A DNA stretch of 9,352 nucleotides. It comes from JANLQX01 sp043775075. GTDB taxonomy: Bacteria; Actinomycetota; Acidimicrobiia; Acidimicrobiales; JANYDT01. Shown here in pieces: positions 1 through 7,553 of this stretch. The stretch spans positions 1 to 9,352 of the forward strand of contig JAYVSS010000092.1 of NCBI GenBank assembly GCA_043775075.1, written 5' to 3'. The position numbers were made by a program, and so were the translations under genes. Position 1 is the first letter of the stretch; the number at the start of each line of letters is the position of its first letter. The notes beneath the pieces were generated by a model. It did no database searches, was not told the DNA's origin, and saw only the letters and a list, made by a program, of their open reading frames with translations.

Positions 1-3000
1 CGGGTAGAGCTCACCGAGGAAGGTCAGGAGGAACTCGAGTGAGTCGATTCCGGGGCGCAGCGGGATGAACAGCTGACGTTCCTTTTGCTTGTAAATACCG
101 GCCTTCGAGAGTCGTTGGAGACGAATTTCCTGGCTCGTCTTTAACTCCACCGGGCTGATACGGGCGGCGAGCGAGCCCATCATCAACGACGCGCCCATGC
201 CTATCGCCTTCGTCACCGTCACCTCGGTGATCCCGATACGAACGCACTCCGCTCGAAGGCGGGCGACGTCGAGAAGGACCTTTGCTCGATCGGGAATCGG
301 GCCGTATCGATCGATCCACTCGTTCTCGATATCCGTGACGTCGGCCAGGCTCGTGACTACCGCCAGGCGGCGGTACGCGTCGAGCCTGAGTGGCTCTTTC
401 CCGATGTAATCATGCGGGATATTGGCATCTACCGGCACTTCGATCTTGACCTCGGCCGGCTCCTTCTTCGTTTCGCCCTTTAACGCTCCCACGGCCTCAA
501 TCACCATCTGGCTGTACAAGTCATAACCCACCGCGGCAATGTGACCGCTCTGGTTACCGCCGAGGATGTTGCCCGCCCCACGAATCTCGAGGTCGCGCAT
601 GGCGATCTTGAAACCCGATCCTAATTCCGTATGTTCACCTATGGTCTTGAGGCGCTCATACGCCTCCTCACTCAGAGAGACATCCGGCGGATAAAATAAG
701 TACGCATACGCTCGTTGGCCGGACCGACCGACACGCCCGCGGAGCTGATGAAGCTGGCCGAGGCCCATGCGGTCCGCACGGTCGACTACGAGAGTGTTCA
801 CCGTGGGCATGTCGATGCCGGTTTCAATAATTGTGGTGCAGACGAGTACGTCGTACTTCCCTTCCCAGAAGTCGTAGACAACTTGCTCAAGCGAGCCTTC
901 GTCCATTTGCCCGTGGGCAATTGCTACGCGCGCTTCGGGTACGAGATCGCTGATCTGAGCGGCCTTGCGATCAATATCAGCCACTCGATTGTGCACATAG
1001 AACACCTGGCCCTCACGCAGCAGTTCGCGACGGATCGCTTCGGCAATCGCTCGGTCGTCGTACTCCCCCACATAAGTGAGGATCGGTTGACGATCGGCGG
1101 GCGGGGTATTTAGCAACGTAAGGTCACGGATTCCGGACAACGCCATTTCGAGGGTACGAGGAATCGGGGTCGCGGTGAGCGTGAGAACGTCGACGTTCTC
1201 CTTCATGTGTTTGATCGCCTCTTTGTGCGTCACGCCGAAGCGCTGTTCCTCGTCCACCACAAGCAATCCCAGATTGGGGTACTTGATATTGGCCGATAAC
1301 AATCTATGTGTACCTATGACCACATCGACGGTCCCATTCGAGACACCCTCGATGACTCTTTTTGCCTGGGCGTTGGTGAGGAACCGAGACAGCACTTCGA
1401 CCCGAATCGGATAGTTGGCGAAGCGCTCAGAAAACGTTTGATAATGCTGCTGCGCCAGCAGGGTGGTGGGAGCCAGGATCGCCGCCTGCTTGCCGTCCTG
1501 TACCGCCTTGAACACGGCACGAATCGCCACCTCGGTTTTACCGAAACCCACATCGCCACACACAAGCCGGTCCATCGGCGCGGTGGACTCCATATCGCCC
1601 TTCACTTCTTCGATCGCCTTCACCTGATCGACGGTTTCCACGTACGGAAAGGCCTCCTCCATCTCCCGCTGCCACGGCGTGTCCTGGGCAAACGCGTGAC
1701 CGGGGGCAGATATGCGTCGCTGGTAAAGAACCACCAGTTCTTGAGCGATTTCGGCCACGGCCGAGCGCACCTTCGCCTTGGCCGCAGCAAAGTCCTTGCC
1801 GCCGAGACGATGGAGCGACGGCGGCTCCCCGGTATATGGACGGACCGTGTCGATCTGATCCGACGGCACGTACAGCTTGTCGTTACCCTTGAACTCGATC
1901 ATCAAATAGTCACGCTCCACCCCACCGATAAGCCGCTTCACCATCCCCCCGAAGCGACCCACGCCATGCACGTAGTGCACAACGAACGAACCCGGAGCGA
2001 GCTCCTCAAAGAACGCCTGGACGTCTCGCCGCTTGCGGGGCTTGGCCTTGCGATGAGCGCGGCGTCGACCGGTGAGGTCGGTCTCCGCCAGGACCGCCAG
2101 CTTGATCGTCGGCGCGATGAAGCCGCGTTCGATCGGCGCTACAACGATCTGTACACCTACGGTTTGCATTGCCTGTGTACTTACGTTTGGCAATGCCCCG
2201 GCAGGAACTCGTGTGGCTTTGAACCCTTCGTCGGTCAAGACGTTGTTCAACCGATCGGCCGAACCCTCGCCGTCCGCTGCTACCACAATGCGGTAGCCAT
2301 CCATCACCAAGCCGCGCATCTGGGCCACCAGTGCACCGGGGTTGCCCACTGTGGTGGCCCATCCCATCGCTTGCACCACTGCGGCGGCGGGTCCTTCGGC
2401 GGACGGACCAACCGTCCACACCGGCGCCACGCACCTGGCCAGCAGGCGATCGAACGGGAGGTGGAGCATCGGAAACGCGCCATCGTTGGCCAGCCGGGTA
2501 CTGGTGGCCTCGGCATTCCACGTGCGCGAGAGCGAGCCGACGAGCGATGCTTCCTCAGCCAGTAAATCATCAACCCGGTCCCGCATTCGACGCGGCTCCA
2601 ACAGCAAAACCAACGAGTCCCCGCCGACGAGATCGAGCAGCAGGTGATCGTCGGTGCTGAGCCACGGGAGCCAGGACTCCATACCTTCATAAACCGTGCC
2701 CTGGCTTATGCGCTCCCATTGATCGGCGCCCCACGGTTCAGTGCTCAGTAACGACGCCGCCCGCGCCCGCACTTCTTCCGTGGGGCGCAATTCGCGGCAA
2801 CCGAACAGCTGTACGGATTCAATCGAGTCCGTGGCCCGTTGGTCATGCACGCTGAACTCGGTCAGGCGATCGACCTCGTCGCCCCACAAATCGATGCGAA
2901 CGGGAGTGTCCGCCGTGGGCCCGTACACGTCGACGATCGATCCGCGCACGGCCACCTCACCGCGATGCTCGACCTGATACTCCCGTCGGTATCCGAGGCC

Positions 3001-3471
3001 CACGAGCAGGGCCACCAACTCTTGCGGATCAACCCGATCACCCGGCTTGATCACCACCGGCGACGTCTCCTCGACATGCGGACCGAGGCGCTGGAGCAAC
3101 GCCTTCACCGGGGCCACGATCACCGCCGGCGCGTCGGCGGACCCACCGGTGAGATGCCACATCGCTTGCAGGCGGCGGCCCATCGTTTCCACATTGGGAC
3201 TGACCCGCTCGAACGGCAGCGTCTCCCACGCCGGGAAGATGTCGACGGCGGACTCGCCCAGGTAGGTGCGGAGGTCAGCGGCAATTCGATCGGCGTCGTT
3301 CGATGTCGGCGTGACCACCACAAGCGGCTTGCGACCGCTCAGTTCGGCGATGCCCGCCAAGACGAAAGCCCGCCCCGGATCGGCCACCCCAATCGCCGCT
3401 GAACGCGACCCGAAGAGGTCGACGAGGTTGTCGTCGGCGCGAAGAAGTGAGGGCAGGGGGGTCAGCGACAC
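1..3471 (-). CDS. mfd: Transcription-repair coupling factor Mfd (3' end cut by window edge)
   Basis: Mfd is a DNA translocase that recognises RNA polymerase stalled at lesions, displaces it and recruits UvrA for nucleotide excision repair. 1157 codons are present without a stop, so only a short C-terminal tail is missing. Visible in order: UvrB-like N-terminal module with WETLPFERVSP (around residues 75-90); CarD-like RNA polymerase interaction domain starting near residue 490 (PGSFVVHYVHGVGRF); Walker A GDVGFGKTE at 639-647; DEEQ box at 740-743; TATPIPRTL; motif VI QLRGRVGRSGQ at 909-919; RecG-like translocation motif RGAGNILGGNQSGH near 963-976; then the D7 region (YRRLA). The GTG at 3471 is chosen because an in-frame stop lies at 3484-3486 and no other start comes between; GGAAG sits four bases upstream. 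All motor motifs look intact. The identification is secure. Confidence 0.97.
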   Translation of the reverse strand, partial: MSLTPLPSLLRADDNLVDLFGSRSAAIGVADPGRAFVLAGIAELSGRKPLVVVTPTSNDADRIAADLRTYLGESAVDIFPAWETLPFERVSPNVETMGRRLQAMWHLTGGSADAPAVIVAPVKALLQRLGPHVEETSPVVIKPGDRVDPQELVALLVGLGYRREYQVEHRGEVAVRGSIVDVYGPTADTPVRIDLWGDEVDRLTEFSVHDQRATDSIESVQLFGCRELRPTEEVRARAASLLSTEPWGADQWERISQGTVYEGMESWLPWLSTDDHLLLDLVGGDSLVLLLEPRRMRDRVDDLLAEEASLVGSLSRTWNAEATSTRLANDGAFPMLHLPFDRLLARCVAPVWTVGPSAEGPAAAVVQAMGWATTVGNPGALVAQMRGLVMDGYRIVVAADGEGSADRLNNVLTDEGFKATRVPAGALPNVSTQAMQTVGVQIVVAPIERGFIAPTIKLAVLAETDLTGRRRAHRKAKPRKRRDVQAFFEELAPGSFVVHYVHGVGRFGGMVKRLIGGVERDYLMIEFKGNDKLYVPSDQIDTVRPYTGEPPSLHRLGGKDFAAAKAKVRSAVAEIAQELVVLYQRRISAPGHAFAQDTPWQREMEEAFPYVETVDQVKAIEEVKGDMESTAPMDRLVCGDVGFGKTEVAIRAVFKAVQDGKQAAILAPTTLLAQQHYQTFSERFANYPIRVEVLSRFLTNAQAKRVIEGVSNGTVDVVIGTHRLLSANIKYPNLGLLVVDEEQRFGVTHKEAIKHMKENVDVLTLTATPIPRTLEMALSGIRDLTLLNTPPADRQPILTYVGEYDDRAIAEAIRRELLREGQVFYVHNRVADIDRKAAQISDLVPEARVAIAHGQMDEGSLEQVVYDFWEGKYDVLVCTTIIETGIDMPTVNTLVVDRADRMGLGQLHQLRGRVGRSGQRAYAYLFYPPDVSLSEEAYERLKTIGEHTELGSGFKIAMRDLEIRGAGNILGGNQSGHIAAVGYDLYSQMVIEAVGALKGETKKEPAEVKIEVPVDANIPHDYIGKEPLRLDAYRRLAVVTSLADVTDIENEWIDRYGPIPDRAKVLLDVARLRAECVRIGITEVTVTKAIGMGASLMMGSLAARISPVELKTSQEIRLQRLSKAGIYKQKERQLFIPLRPGIDSLEFLLTFLGELYP

Positions 3472-3483
3472 GGGGCTTCCACG

Positions 3484-3504
3484 CTACCGACCCTGGCACG
3501 GTAG
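3484..3504 (-). other. Small inverted repeat just upstream of mfd
   Basis: CTACCG and CGGTAG form a perfect 6-bp stem around a 9-nt loop in the 73-nt gap before mfd, ending 12 bases ahead of the GTG start. There is no T-run, so it does not look like an intrinsic terminator. It could be a leader hairpin or an operator half-site pair, or chance. The stem is seen in the sequence; any function is inference. Confidence 0.3.
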
Positions 3505-3544
3505 GTCGACCGCGAATGGCTCGCGAGACCGACAGATCGAACTG

Positions 3545-4090
3545 TTACGGGGAGCCCGTCGCCACCGTCAGCGCAGGGCAGATGGCTCGCATCTTGGCCG
3601 GACTCAGCACGGTGACCAACTCGGCTAGCTCGGCCGTCTCCACTAACTGCGTATGGTCGGCGCTCGCCACACACTCTTTCGGCAAACCGTCGGTCGGGCC
3701 TAGTGGCACTTCCGACGGAAGTCTCCGAATCGTGGTCATGCAGGGACGACCAGAACTTTGGTCAGCCGACGGATGACGGAGTCTCGTGTAGGCAACACCA
3801 CAGCCGTGGCGTGTCGAGATTGGGCCATCGGACCTCGCCCCGCGCGACCAATCAAGATCAGCCCACAACTTGGCTGTACGGGTCGAGTAAGCGGCGGCCA
3901 TCGCCCGCTCGTCGGCAGTTTCGGGTACGTCTCGGTACGCCATCTCATGCGCCGTGAGCCGAACGTGCACTGGGTCTTGTCCGTAAAACGGCGTGGGGAG
4001 AGCAACACTTTGACCGGTGCCGGTGACCGTGGCGCGCGCGGTCCAGGGGCCGTCGAAGACGGGTGGCGAATCAGTGCACAGCATGTCCAC
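3545..4090 (-). CDS. Uncharacterised ORF between pth and mfd, possibly an N-terminally decayed gene
   Basis: I do not recognise this protein. The frame gives up to 181 residues (GTG at 4090; ATG at 4084 is an alternative) with a protein-like composition, for example GQDPVHVRLTAHEMAYRDVP, a run DERAMAAAYSTRTAKLW and a C-terminal LVETAELAELVTVLSP. Third codon positions are GC-rich, though less so than in the neighbours. No signal peptide, membrane segment or known fold is evident, and no good ribosome binding site precedes either start. The upstream 55 bases read well in a frame shifted by one (GVDLAADAQATLDRLSG, ending at a stop at 4071-4073). The real gene may therefore have had a longer N-terminus that was lost by frameshift, with the 68-bp repeat abutting it. 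It lies in the same direction as pth and mfd. It could also be a non-coding open frame. Confidence 0.45.
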   Translation of the reverse strand: MDMLCTDSPPVFDGPWTARATVTGTGQSVALPTPFYGQDPVHVRLTAHEMAYRDVPETADERAMAAAYSTRTAKLWADLDWSRGARSDGPISTRHGCGVAYTRLRHPSADQSSGRPCMTTIRRLPSEVPLGPTDGLPKECVASADHTQLVETAELAELVTVLSPAKMRAICPALTVATGSP

Positions 4091-4145
4091 CGGAAAGCCG
4101 GTCCAGGGTCGCTTGCGCGTCCGCCGCCAAATCGACCCCGATTAT

Positions 4146-4213
4146 TGTCCGTTTTGCGACAGAGTGTGCGGTTTGCGACGTCGCAAACCGGACAGTGGGT
4201 CGCCAATCGGACA
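4146..4213. repeat. 68-bp imperfect dyad made of four 15-bp boxes on a 19-bp pitch
   Basis: Two copies of a box close to TGTCCGGTTTGCGAC start at 4146 and 4165 on the plus strand. Two more read on the minus strand, at 4180-4194 and 4199-4213. The 19-bp spacing is the same on both sides. The two 34-base arms match at 28 positions, and the central 22 bp (4169-4190) form a perfect palindrome centred on GACGTC. Outer ends are TG and CA. It lies 18 bases after the pth stop and directly before the region of the unrecognised ORF. No T-run follows, so a standard intrinsic terminator is not supported. It may be a multi-site operator, a palindromic intergenic repeat, or the joined ends of a lost insertion element. 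Confidence 0.75.
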
Positions 4214-4231
4214 GCTAAGCCGACCTCCGGC

Positions 4232-4855
4232 TCACGCTGTCGCGGGGTCGGTGTTGCTCTCGTTTTGGCTTCGTTCCCAGCCGACGGCGATGATGCGCTC
4301 CACGGCATCGGCGGCGACCTGCACAGCAATATCGAACTCCACCCGCTCGGCCTTCCCCGGCCGCTTCAGGACGTAGTCGGCGACCTGCTGGGTCCCCGGA
4401 GGACGGCCGATACCGATACGTACCCGGGCGAAGTCCGCGGTGTCGAGGTGGGCCTTGATCGACTTCAGGCCGTTGTGTCCGGCCGTACCGCCGCCGAGCT
4501 TGAGCCGCACTCGCGCCGTGGGCAGATCGAGTTCGTCGTGAATCACCACCAGGCGGGAAACATTGTCAAGGCCATGACGCTTCACCAGCGGACGAACCGA
4601 CTCGCCGGACAGGTTCATGAAGGTTTGCGGAATGGCCAGCGCGATCAGCTCACCGCCGATACGCACCTCGGCCGACCACGCTCGTTCCTTCCCCGCCTTG
4701 AGGCGCCCGCCGTGGCGGGCGGCGAGAAGTTCAACCACCTCAGCGCCGACGTTGTGGCGGGTCCCGGCGTATTCCGCCCCCGGATTACCGAGCCCAATGA
4801 CGAGCCACGCAGCAGGCGTCCCGGTCCGCTCGGCCGGACGTTTGAACAGCGTCAT
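4232..4855 (-). CDS. pth: Peptidyl-tRNA hydrolase
   Basis: Pth cleaves the ester bond of peptidyl-tRNAs released prematurely from ribosomes and recycles the tRNA in the cytoplasm. The 207-residue protein has the family's catalytic set: GLGNPG with N24, catalytic H34 in RHNVG, N81 in QTFMNLSGES, D107 in HDELDLP, and N128 in GHNGLKSI; then RIGIGRPP near 147-153. Its length is typical. I chose ATG 4855 because the protein then begins MTLFKRP shortly before the conserved core. A TTG further upstream (4921) would overlap rplY and add residues without homology. A weak GGGAAA lies 11 bases upstream. It follows rplY by 46 bases and is probably cotranscribed with it. Confidence 0.97.
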   Translation of the reverse strand: MTLFKRPAERTGTPAAWLVIGLGNPGAEYAGTRHNVGAEVVELLAARHGGRLKAGKERAWSAEVRIGGELIALAIPQTFMNLSGESVRPLVKRHGLDNVSRLVVIHDELDLPTARVRLKLGGGTAGHNGLKSIKAHLDTADFARVRIGIGRPPGTQQVADYVLKRPGKAERVEFDIAVQVAADAVERIIAVGWERSQNESNTDPATA

Positions 4856-4901
4856 CGGACCGGTGATTTCCCGCTCGCCCGAGGATCGGGCAAACGCGCA
4901 A

Positions 4902-5192
4902 TCAGATCCGCATGAAGTCAATATGCAGCGCCGTGTTACGGGTCTTGTGACGCTGAATTTCCTGGAACTTCACGGGGATTGAGACACCGTCGAGCACGAT
5001 GGTCAAGGAATCTTCACGGCTTGCTCGGGTGGGAAAGGTCACGGTCACATCGTGATGATCGAGCTCGATTGAGACAGTCTCGACACCCTTGCCGTAGATC
5101 ACGCCGGGGATCTTGCCGGTGGTGCGCAGACGACCGACGGCCCCAGATCCGGTGGCCGTGCGACGCTCGGCGGTCAAGGTGATGTCAGACAT
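4902..5192 (-). CDS. rplY: Ribosomal protein L25, short form without TL5/CTC domain
   Basis: L25 binds 5S rRNA in the large ribosomal subunit. The 96-residue product shows the L25 signature: SGAVGRLRTTGKIPGVIYG at 16-34, then VKFQEIQRHKTRNTALHIDF at 74-93. It stops at IDFMRI, the point where actinobacterial CTC-type proteins usually continue into a second, beta-rich domain of about 100 residues. It therefore resembles the single-domain E. coli form. Only 46 bases separate the stop from pth, so the second domain is not present in another frame. The start is supported by GGAG at 5200-5203, seven bases upstream of the ATG. Confidence 0.95.
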   Translation of the reverse strand: MSDITLTAERRTATGSGAVGRLRTTGKIPGVIYGKGVETVSIELDHHDVTVTFPTRASREDSLTIVLDGVSIPVKFQEIQRHKTRNTALHIDFMRI

Positions 5193-5297
5193 AGCGGTAC
5201 TCCGAGGCGATCGAAACGGGAAAGCGAGTCATTCGCCTACCGAAGAAACAGGACCGCCAAGACTACTCCGCCCCCGCGGCGGCGATGAACACCGGGG

Positions 5298-5319
5298 ACC
5301 GTGAAACCGACGACACGGT
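5298..5319 (-). other. Stem-loop directly after prs
   Basis: ACCGTG and CACGGT form a 6-bp stem with a 10-nt loop starting at the first base after the prs stop codon. A second GC-rich stem (CCGCC/GGCGG) follows around 5268-5282. Neither has a T-tract. In the 127-base gap between prs and rplY they could mark an mRNA 3' end, a processing site or a weak terminator. The stem is seen; the role is inference. Confidence 0.3.
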
Positions 5320-6291
5320 TCAAAATTGGTTTTCGCCGCCGAAAATCTCAGACACCGAAGCGTCCTCAAACACCGCGGAGATGGCGTCGGCCAGAAGCGG
5401 GGCCACGGACAGCACCTCGATCTTGTCGCACCGCTTTTCCGGTGGCAGAGGGACCGTGTCGGTGATCACGAGCTTTGACAACGACGAGTTCTTGATGCGG
5501 TCGATCGCCGGACCGCTCAATACCCCGTGGGTAACAACTGCGAGCACCTCGGCCGCTCCGGCTTTCACGAGGAGGTCAGCGGCGGCGCAGATGGTGCCGG
5601 CCGTGTCGACCATGTCATCCACCAGCACGCAGGTGCGCCCCGCCACTTCACCCATGATGTCGAGCGCCTCAACAGAGTTGATTTCGCTCGTGGAGCGGCG
5701 CTTGTATATCGACGCCACGTCGGCGTCGAGCCGTTTGGCGAACTTTTCTGCCACTTTCACTCGGCCGGTATCAGGTGACACCATCACGCAACCTGGGCCG
5801 ACGGCGTACTTGAGATGCTCCACCAAGACCGGGGTGCCGGTGAGATGATCCACCGGGATATCGAAGAAGCCTTGGATTTGTCCCGAATGCAGATCCACAC
5901 TCACGACACGATCGGCGCCGGCCGCCGTCAGGAGATCGGCGACGAGTTTGGCGGTGATGGGTTCGCGACCGTCGCTCTTGCGGTCCTGGCGGGCGTATCC
6001 GTAATACGGGCACACCGCGGTGATCCGTTTGGCCGATGCCCGCTTGGCCGCGTCGATCATGATCAGCTGCTCCATGAGGTGATCGTTGACCGGCGCCGAA
6101 TGGGTTTGGAGGATGAAAACATCCGACCCACGAAGCGACTCGCCGAAACGGCAACGGATTTCGCCACTGGCAAAATCGACGAGACCGGGATTGGTGAGCG
6201 TCACGCCAAGATGCGCAGCAACCTTGGTAAAGAGCTCTGGATTGGAGCGACCGGCAATGAGTTGCAAACGCTTCTGCGGGGCGAATCGCAT
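5320..6291 (-). CDS. prs: Ribose-phosphate pyrophosphokinase (PRPP synthetase)
   Basis: Prs makes 5-phosphoribosyl-1-pyrophosphate from ribose-5-phosphate and ATP, the precursor for nucleotides, His, Trp and, in actinobacteria, wall arabinan. The 323-residue length is typical. Motifs seen: FASGEI at 40-45; PYYGYARQDRK at 95-105 (ATP-binding loop); SVDLHSGQIQGFFDIPVDHL at 131-150 (signature with the metal-binding DLH); PDTGRVK at 173-179; catalytic loop KRR at 197-199; and the PRPP loop VDDMVDTAGT at 224-233. All key residues are present. The ATG at 6291 is chosen because homology begins immediately after it; GGAG lies 11 bases upstream at 6303-6306, slightly far. Longer in-frame starts run into glmU out of frame and encode no recognisable protein. 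It sits 67 bases after glmU. Confidence 0.98.
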   Translation of the reverse strand: MRFAPQKRLQLIAGRSNPELFTKVAAHLGVTLTNPGLVDFASGEIRCRFGESLRGSDVFILQTHSAPVNDHLMEQLIMIDAAKRASAKRITAVCPYYGYARQDRKSDGREPITAKLVADLLTAAGADRVVSVDLHSGQIQGFFDIPVDHLTGTPVLVEHLKYAVGPGCVMVSPDTGRVKVAEKFAKRLDADVASIYKRRSTSEINSVEALDIMGEVAGRTCVLVDDMVDTAGTICAAADLLVKAGAAEVLAVVTHGVLSGPAIDRIKNSSLSKLVITDTVPLPPEKRCDKIEVLSVAPLLADAISAVFEDASVSEIFGGENQF

Positions 6292-6314
6292 GGTGTGATG
6301 AGCTCCAAGTGGCG

Positions 6315-6335
6315 TCGTTGCTAGGCGGGCAACGA
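6315..6335 (-). other. Hairpin between glmU and prs
   Basis: TCGTTGC and GCAACGA form a perfect 7-bp stem around a 7-nt loop in the 67-base gap between the glmU stop and the prs start. It lies nine bases upstream of the prs GGAG. No T-run follows. It may be a processing or stability element in a polycistronic message, or chance. Confidence 0.35.
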
Positions 6336-6358
6336 GAGAGACGGTCGTACTCCAGCTA

Positions 6359-7531
6359 CTAGCCGAGGTACGCACCCGGACCGACCCGAGTGCCGTCGGC
6401 CACGTTAGTGCCCGGGTCGAATGCTGAATACGGTCCAACGACGACCCCGTCGCCGAACGTGACACGCTCTGCGGTGCTCGCCTCGATAACCGCGCCTTCA
6501 CCCACGACGCAGTCCACCAGACGGGTATTGGGCCCGATTTCGCTCCCGCGGCCAATCGTGGTGTGGCCCTGTAGGAGAGCGCCTGGATACAGCGTGACGT
6601 CGGTGCCGATGACCACGGTCGAGTCGACGTAAGTCTGGTGGGGGTCAAGCATGGTCACGCCTTGGCGCATCAGTGCGTCGTTGGTACGGCGCCGAAGCTC
6701 GGCTTCCGCCCGGGCCAGTTGCACTCGGTCGTTGACCCCTTCGGCCTCGGCCCGGTCTGCGACAACGTGGGAACCAACGATGTAACCGGCGTCCGCCAAC
6801 ACCGCGACGACGTCGGTGAGGTAGTACTCGCCCTGGCTATTTTCCGGACTTAGACGACGCAATGCCGGAGCCAGCAGCGCCCGCTTGAACACGAAGACAG
6901 AGGTATTGATTTCGTCGATGGCCAGTTCGTCCGCGGTCGCGTCTCGGTGCTCGACGATGCGGCGCACCCGACCCGTCTTGTCTCGCACGATCCGGCCGAG
7001 GCCGGTCGGATCGGGAACTCGCGCCGTGAGGACGGTGGCCGCCGCGCCGACGGCGCGATGGGTGGCGACGAGACCCTCGATGGTGGTGGGCCGAAACAGC
7101 GGTTGATCGCCGGGCATCACAATGACGTCCGCATCGCCATCGTCGTTCAACTCGTCGGCGGTAAACGCCGTCAGGGCCACCGACACCGCGTCGCCCGTTC
7201 CGCGCTGCACGTGCTGGGTCACAAATTCGAGCGTCGCTCCCGTTGGCGCCTCTTCCAACAGGGTCTTGGTGACCCGCTCGGCACCGTGACCGACAACGAC
7301 GATGGCTCGGTTCACGCCAACGGGAATCACCGCATCGAGGACATGGGTGATCATCGGCTTACCGCACAGGCGATGCAATGGCTTCGGGCGCGCTGACTTC
7401 ATCCGAGAGCCTTCGCCCGCCGCCATAATGACGACGCTCAGAAATGGACGGGGCGCCGATAGTGACTCCGAACCAGAGCGGGCGGGAACGACTCGGAGAA
7501 GCGCATCAACGTCTTCGGTGGTCTTCGACAC
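6359..7531 (-). CDS. glmU: GlmU-type UDP-GlcNAc pyrophosphorylase with truncated acetyltransferase domain
   Basis: GlmU normally acetylates glucosamine-1-phosphate and then couples it to UTP, giving UDP-GlcNAc for peptidoglycan. The uridylyltransferase half is intact: AAGEGSRM at 37-44 and PKPLH with K50, QRGTGDAV at 109-116, metal-site Asp in GDQ at 141-143, GLGRI, EINTSVFVF and GEYYLTDV at 234-241. The linker and a left-handed beta-helix start near 303 with hexapeptide repeats such as IGRGSE. The protein stops at 390 residues against about 456 in E. coli. By alignment it ends at the equivalent of E. coli K351, with Asp in place of R333 and without the H363, Y366 and N377 region, so acetyl transfer is unlikely. 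GTG 7531 is preferred over TTG 7537 because GAGG at 7538-7541 is spaced six bases from the GTG but touches the TTG. Confidence 0.93.
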   Translation of the reverse strand: MSKTTEDVDALLRVVPARSGSESLSAPRPFLSVVIMAAGEGSRMKSARPKPLHRLCGKPMITHVLDAVIPVGVNRAIVVVGHGAERVTKTLLEEAPTGATLEFVTQHVQRGTGDAVSVALTAFTADELNDDGDADVIVMPGDQPLFRPTTIEGLVATHRAVGAAATVLTARVPDPTGLGRIVRDKTGRVRRIVEHRDATADELAIDEINTSVFVFKRALLAPALRRLSPENSQGEYYLTDVVAVLADAGYIVGSHVVADRAEAEGVNDRVQLARAEAELRRRTNDALMRQGVTMLDPHQTYVDSTVVIGTDVTLYPGALLQGHTTIGRGSEIGPNTRLVDCVVGEGAVIEASTAERVTFGDGVVVGPYSAFDPGTNVADGTRVGPGAYLG

Positions 7532-7537
7532 GAACAA

Positions 7538-7541
7538 CCTC
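7538..7541 (-). promoter_or_regulatory. Ribosome binding site deciding the glmU start
   Basis: GAGG on the minus strand is six bases from GTG 7531 and directly adjacent to TTG 7537, so it favours the GTG. It falls in the 22 bases between the tRNA gene and glmU, which leaves little room for a separate glmU promoter. Confidence 0.6.
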
Positions 7542-7553
7542 GAAAGTGGGGGG

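Noticed and set aside
1306..2565. Plus-strand open frame of 419 codons
   Set aside because: It is antisense to the central part of mfd, whose minus-strand frame carries all the helicase motifs. The plus product is rich in Arg, His and Gly with no recognisable domain.
4146..4213. CRISPR-like array
   Set aside because: Repeats are only 15 bp, spacing leaves 4 bp between boxes, and half the copies are inverted. No cas gene is present.
4146..4213. Rho-independent terminator for pth
   Set aside because: The palindrome is strong, but neither side has a T-tract, and the multi-box periodicity is not explained by a terminator.
3736..4329. Minus-strand open frame of 197 codons overlapping the pth 3' end
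   Set aside because: It overlaps pth out of frame, crosses the 68-bp repeat and has low-complexity Pro/Arg/Ser composition. The 3545-4090 frame is more protein-like.
3758..4915. Plus-strand open frame of 385 codons across the pth region
   Set aside because: It is the antisense shadow of pth and of the unrecognised ORF; composition is Arg/Gly/Pro-rich and no motif is seen.
6292..6648. N-terminal extension of prs to a start at 6648
   Set aside because: The extra residues come from reading glmU in a wrong frame. Family homology begins at the ATG at 6291.
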